A DNA stretch of 64,000 nt, taken from positions 5,084,001 to 5,148,000 of the forward strand of contig NZ_CP165628.1 in assembly GCF_041200025.1 (NCBI RefSeq), in the 5' to 3' direction. This document shows positions 22,823-35,430 of the stretch, piece after piece (position 1 is the first letter of the stretch; every line of letters starts with the position of its first letter). The translations under genes and the position numbers were made by a program. The notes beneath the pieces are model-generated. The model was not told where the DNA came from. It was given only the letters and a program-made list of their open reading frames with translations, and made no database searches. This DNA comes from Rouxiella sp. WC2420. GTDB taxonomy: Bacteria; Pseudomonadota; Gammaproteobacteria; Enterobacterales; Enterobacteriaceae.

Positions 22823-24043
22823 TTACTTTTTAGCAGCGTTCAGTGCACGGATACGTGAAGAGAGTGAGAACAGACGAATGAAACCACCAGCGTGGCTGTG
22901 GTCATACACTTCGTCTTCGCCGAAGGTCGCAAACTCTTCAGAATACATGCTGTTCGGCGATTTTTTCTGGATAGCAGTAGCAGTGCCTTTGTAAAGTTTC
23001 ACAACAACTTCACCGTTAACGTCCTGCGCCAGAGAATCGGCAGCTGCCTGAATTGACTCACGCAGAGGAGCGAACCAGCGACCGTCGTAGACCACGTAAG
23101 ACATTTCCTGGCCGAGCTGCTCACGCCATTTGAAGCTGTCACGGTCCAGAACCAGCTGCTCAACGCCACGCAGCGCAGCCATCATGATGGTGCCGCCCGG
23201 GGTTTCGTAGCAGCCGCGAGACTTGATACCTACCAAACGGTTTTCAACGATATCGATACGACCAACGCCGTGTTTCACACCCAGGACGTTCAGCGCTTCG
23301 AGACAACCAAACGGGGTCAGATCTTTGCCGTTAACGGCAACAACTTCGCCTTTTTCAACTTTCAAGGTGACCAGTTCTGCTTCGTCTGGTGCATCTTCAG
23401 GAGCCACGGTCCAGGCCCAGCAATCCTTGTTAGGAGCATTCCAAGGGCTTTCCAGCACGCCACCTTCGGTAGAAATGTGCCATGCGTTTTCGTCACGGCT
23501 GTAGATTTTTTCCAGAGAAGCAGTGGTCTTGATATTACGCTCTTTCAGGTAGTCCAGCAGGGCTTCACGGGAACGCAGGTCCCACTCACGCCATGGTGCA
23601 ACCACTTTCAGCTGTGGAGCCAGCGCGGTGTAGGTTGTTTCGAAACGAACCTGGTCGTTACCTTTACCGGTTGCGCCGTGGCAAACCGCGTCTGCTCCGA
23701 CTTTAAGCGCCAGTTCAACCTGAGCTTTGGCGATCAATGGGCGAGCCATTGAGGTGCCCAGCAGGTAAGTCCCTTCGTATAGCGCACCGCTTTTCAGCAC
23801 TGGGTAAACGTAATCCTTGATGAATTCTTCACGCAGATCAACAACGTGGCACTCAGAAGCACCGGTGTCCAACGCTTTCTGCTCGATGCCTTCCAGGTCT
23901 GCCTGGTCCTGGCCGATGTTGGCCACAAACGCCACCACTTCACAGTTACCGTAATTTTCTTTCAGCCATGGAATAATGGCCGAGGTGTCTAGACCGCCCG
24001 AGTAAGCCAGAACGATTTTGCTGATGCCTTGAGTTGCTGCCAT
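22823..24043 (-). CDS. argG: Argininosuccinate synthase ArgG
   Basis: A 406-residue ATP-dependent ligase that joins citrulline and aspartate. The N-terminal PP-loop ATPase motif is AYSGGLDTS (13-21), followed by [13 protein letters not shown] and CYETPGGTI later in the chain. This is the short (about 400-residue) subfamily; E. coli ArgG is about 447 residues, belongs to a more distant branch and is encoded away from argCBH. AAGGAA precedes the ATG. The gaps to argB (77 bp) and argH (103 bp) are moderate and co-transcription is likely. Confidence 0.95.
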   Translation of the reverse strand: MAATQGISKIVLAYSGGLDTSAIIPWLKENYGNCEVVAFVANIGQDQADLEGIEQKALDTGASECHVVDLREEFIKDYVYPVLKSGALYEGTYLLGTSMARPLIAKAQVELALKVGADAVCHGATGKGNDQVRFETTYTALAPQLKVVAPWREWDLRSREALLDYLKERNIKTTASLEKIYSRDENAWHISTEGGVLESPWNAPNKDCWAWTVAPEDAPDEAELVTLKVEKGEVVAVNGKDLTPFGCLEALNVLGVKHGVGRIDIVENRLVGIKSRGCYETPGGTIMMAALRGVEQLVLDRDSFKWREQLGQEMSYVVYDGRWFAPLRESIQAAADSLAQDVNGEVVVKLYKGTATAIQKKSPNSMYSEEFATFGEDEVYDHSHAGGFIRLFSLSSRIRALNAAKK

Positions 24044-24120
24044 GATAATTTCCTTAAAAATATCTGATTTCGCGACGTTTTTTTACGCCGCGCTTTAATA
24101 ATAAAACTCTTAAAACCTGG

Positions 24121-24894
24121 TTACGCCAATATACGGGTGCCGATGGCTTCACCATTGAACAGAGCCGGCAGTTTTTCTGCGTCACGCCAGCTGGCGATAT
24201 CGACCGGACGACCCAAAGTGCGCGCGGCGTCTAAAGCGGCATTCACTTTGACGATCATGCCATCGGTAATGATGCCTTGCTCAATCATCTCTTCTGCTCT
24301 TGCTGCGGTCATTTCCGGGACACGCTGACGGTCACCATCGAGGATACCGCTGACGTCGGACAGCAGAATCAAATCTGCGCCCAGCGTTGCAGCCAGAGCG
24401 GTCGCTGCCTGGTCGGCATTGACATTCATCAGCACGCCCTCGGCTGTGATACCGATAGAACTGACGATTGGCAAATAACCCGCTGTTGTCAGTGTGTTGA
24501 TCAGTTTAGGGGAACCGGCTTCGGCCTTACCCACAAAGCCCAGCTCTTCATCAAGCTGAGTTACGCTAACTGAACCACCGTCGGCCAGAGACAGGCCCAC
24601 TGCGCTAATATCGTTTTTAACCGCCCAGGACAGCAGCGTTTTGTTGGCGCTGCCCGCCAGTGCTCCGGTAATGATATCAATCTGGTCGGCAGGCGTAACG
24701 CGCAGTCCAGACTTCTTAACCACCGGCAAGTTGAGACGTTTCATCAGGTCATCAACCAAATAGCCACCGCCGTGAACGATCACCAGTGGACGCTGATACT
24801 CTTTACGATAAGCAACCAGCGCCGCGAACAGGCGATCCAGCGCCTCTTCGTTGTCCAGTAACACGCCGCCTAGTTTGATGATCAATGGATTCAT
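24121..24894 (-). CDS. argB: Acetylglutamate kinase ArgB
   Basis: A 257-residue kinase (E. coli 258) that phosphorylates N-acetylglutamate. Motifs: [11 protein letters not shown] (4-14), [25 protein letters not shown] and [14 protein letters not shown] 24894 aligns with the family start [10 protein letters not shown] and has AAGGTGG upstream; the frame is open to 24918. It lacks the N-terminal helix of arginine-inhibited kinases, so, as in E. coli, regulation is probably transcriptional through ArgR. Confidence 0.95.
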   Translation of the reverse strand: MNPLIIKLGGVLLDNEEALDRLFAALVAYRKEYQRPLVIVHGGGYLVDDLMKRLNLPVVKKSGLRVTPADQIDIITGALAGSANKTLLSWAVKNDISAVGLSLADGGSVSVTQLDEELGFVGKAEAGSPKLINTLTTAGYLPIVSSIGITAEGVLMNVNADQAATALAATLGADLILLSDVSGILDGDRQRVPEMTAARAEEMIEQGIITDGMIVKVNAALDAARTLGRPVDIASWRDAEKLPALFNGEAIGTRILA

Positions 24895-25048
24895 TCGTAT
24901 GCCACCTTGCTTCAACACCAGCGACTTCTGGAATCACTGGGTATTTAATTTAACACCCCTGAGCGGACGAATAAACGTTCAAAACAAGGTGTTTTATAAA
25001 ATTAACAATCAGTTAGCTTTTAAACTAATTGCCTTAAATTTCAGATTA

Positions 25049-26053
25049 TTACACCAGCGAGGTAGTTTCCGGGAAACCAAAGCGCAGGTTCAGACACTGT
25101 ACTGCCTGAGCCGATGCGCCTTTCAACAGGTTGTCTTCAACCGCCACGATGATGACGTGCTCACCCTGCACAGCAAAACCGATATCACAGAACGGCAGGC
25201 CAACTACGTTTTTCAGCGCTGGCATGCCTTTGTCATACAGACGAACCAGCGGCTTGTTGTCGTAGGCACTGTGAAACGCTTTGGCAACTTGCTCTGCGCT
25301 GACGCCTGGCTTCAGACGGCAGGTAATGGTAGCCAGAATACCGCGCGGGAAACTGCCCAGATGCGGGGTGAAAATGACCGGCGTACCCAAGTGGGTCGAG
25401 ATTTCAGGATGGTGGCGATGGTTGAATACGCCGTAAGCATGCAGGCTCACTTCACAAAAGCTGGTGCCGAGGCTGGCTTTACGCCCTGCTCCGCTCACGC
25501 CGCTTGTCGCATTGATTACCGGCCATTGGTCCTGATTCAGTAACTCTTTTTCCAGCAGCGGTTTAATAGCCAGCTGGGCCGCCGTTGGGTAGCATCCTGG
25601 AACCGCAATCAGCTGCGCGTCTTTCAGTTTATCTGCCTGCCATTCGGCCAGACCGTAAACGGCTTTATCAAGCCAGTCCTGATGCTGATGCTCAAAACCA
25701 TAGAATTGGGTGTAGAAAGCCGGATCATTGACGCGAAACGCACCAGACAGGTCGAATACGGTGCATCCCAGTGCCAGAAACTGCGGGGCCAAATCATGGC
25801 TGACTTCATGTGCCGTCGCTAAAAAAACGACATCGACGCCTTTGGCTGCTTCAGCCACATTTTCCAATGGCAAAACAGGCAGATCGACAATGCCTTTTAA
25901 CTGCGGGTGCAGATCGGAAAGTAATTTTCCTGCATCTGCACTTTGCGCTGAAACCGTTAAACCGGTTATGTTCATATGTGGGTGACGATTCAGATAGAGC
26001 GCAAGTTCAGCTCCAGCATAACCGGTGGCACCAACAATCAGCGTATTCAACAT
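25049..26053 (-). CDS. argC: N-acetyl-gamma-glutamyl-phosphate reductase ArgC
   Basis: A 334-residue NADPH-dependent reductase. The dinucleotide motif is [12 protein letters not shown] (7-18), the catalytic cysteine is in [12 protein letters not shown] and a conserved histidine lies in [16 protein letters not shown] precedes the ATG. It is the first gene of argCBGH and divergent from argE, with a double ArgR box between them. The last residues (ETTSLV) are unremarkable. Confidence 0.95.
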   Translation of the reverse strand: MLNTLIVGATGYAGAELALYLNRHPHMNITGLTVSAQSADAGKLLSDLHPQLKGIVDLPVLPLENVAEAAKGVDVVFLATAHEVSHDLAPQFLALGCTVFDLSGAFRVNDPAFYTQFYGFEHQHQDWLDKAVYGLAEWQADKLKDAQLIAVPGCYPTAAQLAIKPLLEKELLNQDQWPVINATSGVSGAGRKASLGTSFCEVSLHAYGVFNHRHHPEISTHLGTPVIFTPHLGSFPRGILATITCRLKPGVSAEQVAKAFHSAYDNKPLVRLYDKGMPALKNVVGLPFCDIGFAVQGEHVIIVAVEDNLLKGASAQAVQCLNLRFGFPETTSLV

Positions 26054-26194
26054 GGGCTCAGTTCACCTTCTTTTTCAAAAATAGAGGGCTCACTGCGTTT
26101 TTTACGCCAGAAGCCCGCGAAATTCAGCACGTTCGTTGCATTAATACTAACTCAGAAACCCGTCTGATTTTAGTGTTTCCTTACGAACCCGCTT

Positions 26195-26233
26195 AATGTA
26201 TTTTTATTCACATTAAATGCATGAATATTTATA
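26195..26233. promoter_or_regulatory. Double ArgR operator between argC and argE
   Basis: Two 18-bp ARG boxes are separated by 3 bp: 26195-26212 (AATGTATTTTTATTCACA, 17 of 18 to the consensus WNTGAATWWWWATTCANW) and 26216-26233 (AATGCATGAATATTTATA, about 15 of 18). The 3-bp gap is the classical arrangement for one ArgR hexamer. It would control argCBGH and argE together. Confidence 0.88.
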
Positions 26234-26258
26234 TTACCCTAACCAAAGGCTGTCAACA

Positions 26259-27410
26259 GTGAAGATGAAATTACCTCCATTTATTGAGCTATACCGTGCG
26301 TTAATTGCCACGCCTTCGATCAGTGCCACCGACAGCGCACTGGATCAGAGCAATGAAACCTTAATCAACTTGCTGGCAGGATGGTTTACTGATTTAGGCT
26401 TTAAAGTGGAGATTCAGCCGGTACCCAATACGCGTAATAAATTCAACATGCTGGCCAGCATTGGCGAAGGCGCCGGTGGCCTGCTGTTAGCGGGTCATAC
26501 TGACACCGTTCCGTTCGACGATGGCCGCTGGACGCGCGATCCTTTCGTACTGACCGAGCACGAAAACAAGCTTTACGGCCTGGGCACTGCGGATATGAAA
26601 GGCTTTTTCGCGTTTATCGTCGATGCGCTGCGTGATATCGACACCGAGAAGCTGACTAAGCCGCTATATATTCTTGCCACCGCCGACGAAGAAACCACCA
26701 TGGCCGGTGCCAGCTATTTTGCCAAAACTTCGACTATTCGCCCGGACTGCGCAATTATTGGCGAGCCAACGTCGCTGAAGCCGGTGCGCGCACACAAAGG
26801 TCATATTTCCAATGCTATCCGCATTACCGGCCAGTCAGGCCACTCTAGCGATCCTGCGCGCGGTATCAACGCCATCGAGCTGATGCACGATTCCATCACT
26901 CACCTGATGGGCCTGCGTAAAACGCTGCAGGATCGTTATAACCACAGCGGCTTTGCCATTCCTTATCCGACCATGAACTTTGGCCATATTAATGGTGGCG
27001 ATGCAGCCAACCGTATTTGCGCCTGCTGTGAACTGCACATGGATATTCGCCCACTGCCGGGCCTGACGCTGTCAGATTTAGATGATTTACTCAACGAAAC
27101 GCTGGAACCAGTAAGCAGCCGCTGGCCGGGTCGTTTGACTATCGAAGCCTTGCACCCGCCAATTCCAGGTTATGAATGCCCGCCGGATCACCGTCTGGTG
27201 CAGGTTGTCGAAAAACTGCTGGGAACTGAGACCGAGATTGTTAACTACTGCACCGAAGCGCCGTTTATTCAGGAGCTTTGTCCGACTCTGGTGCTGGGCC
27301 CAGGCTCAATCGATCAGGCGCACCAGCCAGATGAATACATCGATACCGCTTTTATCAAACCGACCCGCGAACTGATCTCTCAGGTCGTTCACCATTTCTG
27401 CCATCATTAA
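26259..27410 (+). CDS. argE: Acetylornithine deacetylase ArgE
   Basis: A 383-residue M20-family metalloenzyme that releases ornithine from N-acetylornithine. Metal-ligand motifs: [22 protein letters not shown] and [11 protein letters not shown]; the dimerisation lid follows ([12 protein letters not shown]). The start is set at GTG 26259 because it gives exactly the E. coli length and alignment (MK.KLPPFIE) and has AAAGG upstream. An ATG two codons later (26265) is possible. The frame is open to 26217, but that lies inside the ArgR operator. A terminator follows. Confidence 0.93.
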   Translation: MKMKLPPFIELYRALIATPSISATDSALDQSNETLINLLAGWFTDLGFKVEIQPVPNTRNKFNMLASIGEGAGGLLLAGHTDTVPFDDGRWTRDPFVLTEHENKLYGLGTADMKGFFAFIVDALRDIDTEKLTKPLYILATADEETTMAGASYFAKTSTIRPDCAIIGEPTSLKPVRAHKGHISNAIRITGQSGHSSDPARGINAIELMHDSITHLMGLRKTLQDRYNHSGFAIPYPTMNFGHINGGDAANRICACCELHMDIRPLPGLTLSDLDDLLNETLEPVSSRWPGRLTIEALHPPIPGYECPPDHRLVQVVEKLLGTETEIVNYCTEAPFIQELCPTLVLGPGSIDQAHQPDEYIDTAFIKPTRELISQVVHHFCHH

Positions 27411-27446
27411 TCGCAGAAGGGTTGTTAAAATAATGTAACAAAAAAG

Positions 27447-27472
27447 GGGCATCATGAGATGCCCTTTGATAT
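27447..27472 (+). terminator. Terminator of argE
   Basis: GGGCATC (27447-27453), loop ATGA, GATGCCC (27458-27464), followed by TTTGATATT and preceded by an A-run. Confidence 0.75.
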
Positions 27473-27715
27473 TGTACAAAGTTACTGATTAGCCAGACTA
27501 ATAACCCACCGGCTGTAATTAAATTTCAGTCTGATTGCTCGATTCAGCATTTTAGTAATGAGAAATTCAGGGTTTTTGCGGTAAGTTTCTACAGTAATGA
27601 AATTGGAATACTGAAATTTGCCATGAAGGCAGGATAGACAGAGGCGTAAATGCCTTACGGGTGAAAGTTATTTACAAGACATAAAAATTCAAACAAGAAA
27701 CGGGTCAGAGGTAAT
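27473..27715 (+). other. ppc promoter region
   Basis: With the argE terminator this completes the 305-bp gap before ppc. No open frame or clear operator is visible. The ppc promoter must lie here, but I could not choose a single -35/-10 pair with confidence. Confidence 0.4.
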
Positions 27716-30361
27716 ATGAACGAACAATATTCCGCAATGCGAAGTAATGTCAGCACGTTGGGCAAACTGCTTGGAGAGACCATCAAGGACACGCTGGGAG
27801 AGCAGGTTCTTGATCGCGTAGAGAAAATCCGCAAACTGTCCAAATCCTCACGTGCGGGTAATGAAGCAGATCGTCAGGAATTGCTGACTACGCTGCAAAA
27901 CTTATCCAACGACGAATTACTGCCGGTTGCCCGCGCGTTCAGTCAGTTTCTTAATCTGACTAACGTCGCCGAGCAATATCACAGCATTTCTCCGCATGGC
28001 GAAGCGGCCAGCAATCCAGAGGCTTTAGCGCAGCTGATTGAGCGCCTTAAATCGAAGAACCTTACCGATCAGCAACTGCGCGACGCGGTTGAACAGCTGT
28101 CTATCGAACTGGTTCTCACCGCGCATCCCACTGAAATTGCTCGTCGTACTCTGATCCACAAGCTGGTTGAAATTAATAGCTGCCTGAAACAACTCGATCA
28201 TAGCGACCTCGCCGACTACGAACGCAAGCAAATCATGCGTCGCCTGCGTCAGCTTATTGCTCAGTCATGGCATACCGATGAAATCCGCAAAATACGCCCG
28301 ACGCCGGTTGATGAAGCTAAATGGGGCTTTGCTGTAGTAGAAAACAGCCTGTGGGAAGGCGTGCCAGCTTTCCTGCGCGAATTCAACGAACAGCTGGAAA
28401 CATCGCTGGATTATAAAATGCCAGTGGAAGCGGTGCCGGTTCGCTTTACCTCTTGGATGGGCGGCGACCGTGACGGAAACCCAAACGTTACTGCGGCGAT
28501 CACCCGCCACGTGCTGCAACTCAGCCGCTGGAAAGCTACCGATTTGTTCCTGCGCGACATTCACGTGCTGATTTCTGAACTGTCGATGACGGAGGCTACC
28601 CCGGAGCTACGCGAGCTGGCCGGTGGCGAAGACGTGGTAGAGCCTTACCGCACCATCATGAAAAATATTCGGACTCAGCTGCTGTCGACCCAGGTTTATC
28701 TGGAAGCGCGCCTGAAAGGCGAGAAGCTGCCACGTCCGAAAGACCTGCTGGTAAATAATGATCAGCTGTGGGATCCGCTGTACGCCTGCTATCAGTCTCT
28801 GCAGGCCTGCAATATGGGTATTATCGCCAACGGGCAGCTGCTCGATACCCTGCGTCGCGTGCGCTGTTTCGGCGTGCCGCTGGTGCGCATTGATATCCGT
28901 CAGGAAAGCACCCGCCATACGCAGGCGATTGCCGAAATCACCCGTTTCCTCGGCCTTGGTGATTATGAAAGCTGGTCAGAAAGCGATAAACAGGCGTTTT
29001 TGATCCGCGAACTGAACTCTGCTCGCCCGCTGGTGCCACGTAACTGGACGCCAAGCGCAGACACTAAAGAAGTGCTGGATACCTGCCAGGTTGCTGCAGA
29101 AGCGCCGGAAGGATCGATTGCTGCCTACGTTATTTCGATGGCGCGCACGCCGTCTGACGTGCTGGCAGTACATCTTTTACTGAAAGAAGCCGGTTGCCCG
29201 TTTGCGATGCCGGTTGCTCCATTATTTGAAACCCTCGACGATCTGAACAACGCCGATGATGTCATGACCCAGTTGCTGAACATTGACTGGTATCGCGGCT
29301 TTATTCAGGGTAAGCAGATGGTGATGATCGGTTATTCCGACTCGGCGAAAGATGCTGGTGTAATGGCGGCTTCATGGGCGCAGTATCGCGCGCAGGATGC
29401 ACTGATCAAAACCTGTGAGAAAGCTGGCGTGCTGCTGACTCTGTTCCATGGACGCGGCGGTTCTATCGGTCGCGGTGGCGCTCCGGCTCACGCGGCATTG
29501 CTGTCGCAGCCTCCGGGCAGTCTGAAAGGCGGCCTGCGCGTCACCGAACAAGGCGAGATGATCCGCTTCAAATACGGTCTGCCAGAAGTGACTATCAGCA
29601 GTCTGGCGCTGTATACCGGTGCTATTCTCGAAGCAAACCTGCTGCCGCCGCCAGAGCCGAAAGAGGCCTGGATTGATGTGATGGACCAATTGTCTGACGT
29701 TTCCTGCGCCATGTACCGTGGCTACGTGCGCGAGAACAAAGATTTCGTGCCTTACTTCCGATCTGCCACGCCTGAACAGGAATTGGCCAAGCTGCCTCTG
29801 GGTTCACGCCCTGCCAAGCGAAAAGCCAGCGGCGGCGTGGAAAGTCTGCGCGCTATTCCGTGGATTTTTGCCTGGACGCAAAACCGCCTGATGCTGCCAG
29901 CCTGGCTCGGTGCCGGTGCGGGTCTGCAAGCAGTGGTGGATGCCGGTAAGCGCGACGTGCTGGAATCTATGTGCCGCGACTGGCCATTCTTCTCGACACG
30001 TATCGGCATGCTGGAAATGGTATTTGCCAAGGCCGATTTGTGGCTGGCGGAGTACTACGATCAGCGACTGGTGAGTAAAGACCTGTGGCCGTTGGGGCAG
30101 AAACTGCGTGACCAGCTCAGCAGTGACATCAAAGTAGTGCTGGCCATCTCGAACGATGACCATCTGATGGCCGACCTGCCGTGGATAGCCGAGTCTATCG
30201 CGCTGCGTAACGTTTACACCGACCCGTTAAACGTGCTGCAAGCCGAACTGCTGCACCGTTCGCGCCAGTTGGAAGAACAAGGCGAGCTGGATGCCAGGGT
30301 TGAGCAGGCGCTGATGGTCACTATCGCAGGCGTTGCCGCCGGAATGCGCAATACCGGCTAA
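27716..30361 (+). CDS. ppc: Phosphoenolpyruvate carboxylase Ppc
   Basis: An 881-residue cytoplasmic enzyme (E. coli 883) that carboxylates phosphoenolpyruvate to oxaloacetate, refilling the TCA cycle. Catalytic motifs: VLTAHPTE (about 134-141, with the essential histidine), [41 protein letters not shown] and the strictly conserved C-terminus MRNTG. AGAGG precedes the ATG. It lies between argE and metF; in E. coli a large gene set separates ppc from metF. Confidence 0.97.
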   Translation: MNEQYSAMRSNVSTLGKLLGETIKDTLGEQVLDRVEKIRKLSKSSRAGNEADRQELLTTLQNLSNDELLPVARAFSQFLNLTNVAEQYHSISPHGEAASNPEALAQLIERLKSKNLTDQQLRDAVEQLSIELVLTAHPTEIARRTLIHKLVEINSCLKQLDHSDLADYERKQIMRRLRQLIAQSWHTDEIRKIRPTPVDEAKWGFAVVENSLWEGVPAFLREFNEQLETSLDYKMPVEAVPVRFTSWMGGDRDGNPNVTAAITRHVLQLSRWKATDLFLRDIHVLISELSMTEATPELRELAGGEDVVEPYRTIMKNIRTQLLSTQVYLEARLKGEKLPRPKDLLVNNDQLWDPLYACYQSLQACNMGIIANGQLLDTLRRVRCFGVPLVRIDIRQESTRHTQAIAEITRFLGLGDYESWSESDKQAFLIRELNSARPLVPRNWTPSADTKEVLDTCQVAAEAPEGSIAAYVISMARTPSDVLAVHLLLKEAGCPFAMPVAPLFETLDDLNNADDVMTQLLNIDWYRGFIQGKQMVMIGYSDSAKDAGVMAASWAQYRAQDALIKTCEKAGVLLTLFHGRGGSIGRGGAPAHAALLSQPPGSLKGGLRVTEQGEMIRFKYGLPEVTISSLALYTGAILEANLLPPPEPKEAWIDVMDQLSDVSCAMYRGYVRENKDFVPYFRSATPEQELAKLPLGSRPAKRKASGGVESLRAIPWIFAWTQNRLMLPAWLGAGAGLQAVVDAGKRDVLESMCRDWPFFSTRIGMLEMVFAKADLWLAEYYDQRLVSKDLWPLGQKLRDQLSSDIKVVLAISNDDHLMADLPWIAESIALRNVYTDPLNVLQAELLHRSRQLEEQGELDARVEQALMVTIAGVAAGMRNTG

Positions 30362-30443
30362 TACCTTTAATCTTTCAAGCGGTAGCCGCCTTGCTACCTC
30401 TCGAAATCTCTTGGACAACCCATTTTAGTTTTTAGCGCTTTAA

Positions 30444-30471
30444 AAAACCCAGCTCACAAGGCTGGGTTTTT
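30444..30471 (+). terminator. Terminator of ppc
   Basis: AAAACCCAGC (30444-30453), 7-nt loop, GCTGGGTTTT (30461-30470) and a further T. Both arms have A/T flanks, so it may act in both directions. Confidence 0.85.
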
Positions 30472-30499
30472 CGTTATCTAAATCGTCACAACAAGTACC

Positions 30500-31527
<1,028 letters not shown>

Positions 31528-31551
31528 TCATTTTAATTATTGCTTTACGAT

Positions 31552-31583
31552 AAGCATCTAGACGTCTAAACGTTTAGATGTAA
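31552..31583 (-). promoter_or_regulatory. MetJ operator of metF
   Basis: Four contiguous 8-bp met boxes, AAGCATCT AGACGTCT AAACGTTT AGATGTAA, the second exactly the consensus AGACGTCT. They lie about 50 bp upstream of the metF start. Repression by MetJ with S-adenosylmethionine is expected. Confidence 0.9.
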
Positions 31584-31720
31584 AATGCGACATTTTGCTC
31601 AAAGAGTCAACTCAAAATTAGCTTCGGAGTATGATTAATATTCAACCAAACTGAGGGAATTTCAAGTTAATCGGGAAGATGAAACTTCCCCCCACGGCGA
31701 GGATCCGCAGGGGGTGAAAA

Positions 31721-34156
31721 TTAAAGCAGCTGGGTCAAGCGGTTAAGGTCAGACTGGATAGCACCAGCCGTGACATCGCGTCCGGCACCCGGCCCACGGA
31801 TCACTAACGGGTTATCACGATACCAACGACTCTCGATTGCAAAAACATTGTCGCACGGCAGCAAAGAAGCCAAAGGATGGTCGTCACGTACAGCTTCAAC
31901 GCCGACTCGCGCCTTGCCGTTGGCGTCAAAACGCGCCACATAGCGCAATACGAGCCCCATCTCCTTGGCAGCCTCCAAACGCTGCAACATTTGCTGGTTC
32001 AGCGCCTCGCCACATTCAAAAAACTGATCCACTGAACCGTCTTCACAACCCTGCGGCACCAGTGATTCGACGCGAACCTGATTTGGCTCGATGTCGTAAC
32101 CCGCCTCGCGCGCCAGAATAACCAGCTTACGCATCACGTCCTGACCAGAAAGGTCAACGCGCGGGTCCGGCTCAGTCAGGCCTTGCTGCCACGCCAAATC
32201 TACCAGTTCGGTAAATGGCTGAGTGCCGTCAAATTGCAGGAACAGCCACGACAGCGTGCCCGAGAAAATCCCGCTGATCGCCAGAATGCTGTCACCGCTT
32301 TCACGCAGGTCGCGAACGGTATGGTTAACCGGCAAGCCTGCGCCCACAGTGGCGTTGTACAACCAGTGGCTACCGGTTTTAGCGAAGGCATCGCGAGTCT
32401 GGCGATATTTGTTGCCATCCGACGCCCCCGCAACCTTGTTGGCGCTGATCACATGGAAACCGTAGCTGGCGAAATCAAGGTACTGATCGGCCAGGTCGGC
32501 GCTGGCGGTCACATCGAGCACCACCAGATCATCGTAAGGGTGTTCGCGCATCCACAAGAACAGCGACTCTTCGTCGTGTTCACGTGCTTCATCGTCGAAG
32601 AAGGCCAGCGCGCGACTGGCGTCTAGCCCATCGTAACTCAGCAAGCTGCGTTTGCTGTCGACCACACCAGCCAACACGAATTCGAAACCGCTGCGAGCGG
32701 AGATATTTTTCTGCTCGCGGGCAAACAACTCCAGCCAGCGTGAACCAATATTACCTTTGCCGAACAGCATCAGGCCGATACATTTTTCCGCGCGGAACAA
32801 AGTGTTGTGCAGCCCGTGGACCAGATGTTCAGTAGGACCGACGCGCAGTACCGCCACCAGGCTAATACCGTCTTCCGCCTGCCAGACAAACTCCACCGGC
32901 TGGTCTTTAATTTCCTGATAAAAACGATGGCTGTGCAGGGGGTTCTTGCAAACTCCCGCACCGACCAGCGCCACTAATGCCAGACCTTCACGCAGAGTTA
33001 AACGCCCCGCCAAGGCGGCTTCTTCCAGGACAGCCAGTGCGCTGCCCACCACTTCCGAGGTGTAGCACAACTGCAAAAGATTACGATCGGGATGAACACC
33101 AGTGACCAGCGGTTTAACTTGAGCGCGCTTTAGCAGCAGCTCAACGTCTTTATGCACCAGCGCAAAATCATGTTCCGGGGAAACAGCCAGTTCAATCAGA
33201 CAGATATCGTCATGACTGGTGACTATCTTCGCACCAGTTCCTGACGCCAGAACGCGCTCGATACGGGTTGAACCCTGCTCTGGCTGATAGCTGCAACGCA
33301 GCTGCAAATCGATATCGCTGCCTGAAACTGGCTGTAGAGTACGGGTATGCAACACAGGTGCCGCCAGACGGGCAAGCTCGCTAGCCTCATCCAGACGCAG
33401 CAGCGGCAGCAGGCAGGCATCTTTCACCTTACGCGGATCGGCGCTGTAAACCCCGGCCACGTCGCTCCAGATGGTGACACGGCTGACACCTGCAAGCGCG
33501 CCAATTTGCGTCGCAGAATAGTCACTGCCGTTACGGCCAAGCAGTACAGTTTCACCCGCCTGATTGCGCGAGATAAAACCAGTGACGACCAGATACTGAT
33601 GCGGATGCTGAGCCATCAGCTGTTGCAACAGCGGGTAGGAACGACCTTCATCGACCTGAGGCTGTGCAGCACGCTCGGCACGCAGGAAATCGCGGGCGTC
33701 GAGCCAGGCAGAAGGCAGATCTTTCTGGGCCAGCAGCGCCGACATCAAACGGGCAGACCAGACTTCACCATGCCCGACGACTTCAGCGTAAATGGCTTCG
33801 GTGACTTTACCGTCCAGCAACACGGCCAAGCGCTCAAGATCGTGAATAAATGTCGCAATCAGCGGTTCAGCCATTTCGGCAGGCAGCAGGCCGGTAATCA
33901 AATCACTTTGATAACGGCGCAGCGCCTGCTGCACCTGATGAGCCGAGATCCTGTCGCTCTGGCTCAATTTCAGCCAGCTAATGAGTTGGTTAGTCGTGCT
34001 GCCTGCGGCAGAAACCACCATAATATCGCCAGGATTACCGTATTCGGCCATGATGCCAGCTACGCGAAGATAACACTTCGCATCGGCCAGGCTGCTACCA
34101 CCAAATTTATGTAACTGCCGGCTTCCTGCCGGTGCTGCAACCGCTATTGCATTCAT
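31721..34156 (-). CDS. metL: Bifunctional aspartokinase II / homoserine dehydrogenase II MetL
   Basis: An 811-residue fusion enzyme (E. coli 810). The N-terminal aspartokinase has LHKFGGSSLADAK (15-27) and the GRNGSDYSA block. A regulatory linker follows, then a homoserine dehydrogenase from about residue 460 with the NADP motif LFGKGNIGSRW and SANKVAGA. It catalyses the first and third steps from aspartate towards methionine. It starts 3 bp after metB on the same strand, forming metBL under MetJ. Downstream (31660-31720) are G/C-rich hairpins without a strong T-run. Confidence 0.96.
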   Translation of the reverse strand: MNAIAVAAPAGSRQLHKFGGSSLADAKCYLRVAGIMAEYGNPGDIMVVSAAGSTTNQLISWLKLSQSDRISAHQVQQALRRYQSDLITGLLPAEMAEPLIATFIHDLERLAVLLDGKVTEAIYAEVVGHGEVWSARLMSALLAQKDLPSAWLDARDFLRAERAAQPQVDEGRSYPLLQQLMAQHPHQYLVVTGFISRNQAGETVLLGRNGSDYSATQIGALAGVSRVTIWSDVAGVYSADPRKVKDACLLPLLRLDEASELARLAAPVLHTRTLQPVSGSDIDLQLRCSYQPEQGSTRIERVLASGTGAKIVTSHDDICLIELAVSPEHDFALVHKDVELLLKRAQVKPLVTGVHPDRNLLQLCYTSEVVGSALAVLEEAALAGRLTLREGLALVALVGAGVCKNPLHSHRFYQEIKDQPVEFVWQAEDGISLVAVLRVGPTEHLVHGLHNTLFRAEKCIGLMLFGKGNIGSRWLELFAREQKNISARSGFEFVLAGVVDSKRSLLSYDGLDASRALAFFDDEAREHDEESLFLWMREHPYDDLVVLDVTASADLADQYLDFASYGFHVISANKVAGASDGNKYRQTRDAFAKTGSHWLYNATVGAGLPVNHTVRDLRESGDSILAISGIFSGTLSWLFLQFDGTQPFTELVDLAWQQGLTEPDPRVDLSGQDVMRKLVILAREAGYDIEPNQVRVESLVPQGCEDGSVDQFFECGEALNQQMLQRLEAAKEMGLVLRYVARFDANGKARVGVEAVRDDHPLASLLPCDNVFAIESRWYRDNPLVIRGPGAGRDVTAGAIQSDLNRLTQLL

Positions 34157-34159
34157 TAC

Positions 34160-35320
34160 TTACCTCTTCGCCGCCGACTGGAAAGCGTGTTCCAGGTCGG
34201 CAATTAAATCTTCGCTATCTTCAAGACCGACAGAAATGCGCAGCAGACTGTCGGATATCCCTGCGGCTTTACGTGCTTCCGGCGCCATACCCGCGTGGGT
34301 CATGGTGGCGGTATGAGAAATCAGGCTTTCAACGCCACCCAATGATTCGGCCAGTGTGAAAAGTTTAAGTTCTTTAAGGAATTGACGCAGACTAGTCTCA
34401 TCACCATTAAACTCGAAACTTACCATCGCCCCGAAACCGCTTTGTTGACGTCGCGCAATTTCGTGCCCCTGATTCTCAGGCAAGGATGGATGATACAGTT
34501 TTTTAACCAGCGATTGTTTCTGTAAATAAGCAACAATTGCCAGCGCATTTTCCTGCTGCTGTTTTACACGCACGCCGACGGTACGCAAACCGCGAAGCAG
34601 CAGATAGCTGTCGAACGCCGCGCCGGTAACGCCAATGTTATTGCCCCACCATGCCAGCTCGGTCGCATGCTCGGCCGTTTTGGAAATTACCGTTCCGGCA
34701 ACCACGTCAGAGTGACCATTCAAATATTTGGTACAGGAATGCACTACCAGGTCAGCACCCAGTTTAAGCGGCTGCTGAAGTACCGGGCTGAGGAAGGTGT
34801 TATCCACTACCGCCAGCGCGCCCGCTTGATGCGCCGCATCGCAAATAGCTTTGATATCCACCACGCGCAACAACGGGTTGCTTGGGGTTTCAATCAGTAC
34901 CAGCTTGGGTTTTTGGTCCAGCGCTTCCTGCAACGCTTTGGGATCACCTTGATCGACAAACAGCACGCGGTACGCACCGCGCTTGCTCAGGCTGTCGAAC
35001 AGACGATAGCTGCCGCCGTAGCAATCGTGCGGCGCTACCAGTAAATCACCCGGTTTAAGAAACACGGTGCAAACAAGATGAATCGCCGACATTCCACTGC
35101 TAGTCAGCACGGCACCCGCACCTCCTTCCAAATCTGCCAGTGCGCGCTGAACGACATCACGCGTCGGATTGCCGCGACGAGAATAGTCGTGGGCTCTCGG
35201 CTGATTGAAATCTTCAAAGCTATAGGTAGTAGAAAGAGTGATCGAGGGAACAACACCGCCATACTGCTGGTCAATGTTGAGTCCACTGTTTACCGCGATT
35301 GTGCCTTGCTTGAGCGTCAT
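34160..35320 (-). CDS. metB: Cystathionine gamma-synthase MetB
   Basis: A 386-residue PLP enzyme (E. coli 386) that condenses O-succinylhomoserine with cysteine. The PLP lysine is in VHSCTKYLNGHSD. Other family blocks are PRAHDYSRRGNPTRD and ESLGGVESLISHTATMTHAG. It is the first gene of metBL, with a 3-bp gap to metL, and divergent from metJ, with MetJ boxes in between. Confidence 0.96.
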   Translation of the reverse strand: MTLKQGTIAVNSGLNIDQQYGGVVPSITLSTTYSFEDFNQPRAHDYSRRGNPTRDVVQRALADLEGGAGAVLTSSGMSAIHLVCTVFLKPGDLLVAPHDCYGGSYRLFDSLSKRGAYRVLFVDQGDPKALQEALDQKPKLVLIETPSNPLLRVVDIKAICDAAHQAGALAVVDNTFLSPVLQQPLKLGADLVVHSCTKYLNGHSDVVAGTVISKTAEHATELAWWGNNIGVTGAAFDSYLLLRGLRTVGVRVKQQQENALAIVAYLQKQSLVKKLYHPSLPENQGHEIARRQQSGFGAMVSFEFNGDETSLRQFLKELKLFTLAESLGGVESLISHTATMTHAGMAPEARKAAGISDSLLRISVGLEDSEDLIADLEHAFQSAAKR

Positions 35321-35382
35321 ATTTGTTGCTCCCTGACGGGATAAATGAGGATGAGGGTGTAAAGATTAATCGTTAGCGGGAT

Positions 35383-35430
35383 AGACGTCAATACATCTGG
35401 ACATCTAAACTTCTTTGCGTATAGATTGAG
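35383..35430 (-). promoter_or_regulatory. MetJ operator between metB and metJ
   Basis: A row of 8-bp met boxes, AGACGTCA ATACATCT GGACATCT AAACTTCT, with two weaker ones (TTGCGTAT AGATTGAG). The match to AGACGTCT is best nearest metB. It would serve metBL and probably autoregulate metJ. Confidence 0.85.

Noticed and set aside
33347-34114. A 255-codon open frame antisense to metL
   Set aside because: metL is a full-length conserved gene on the other strand. The frame has no recognisable family and no supporting ribosome site.
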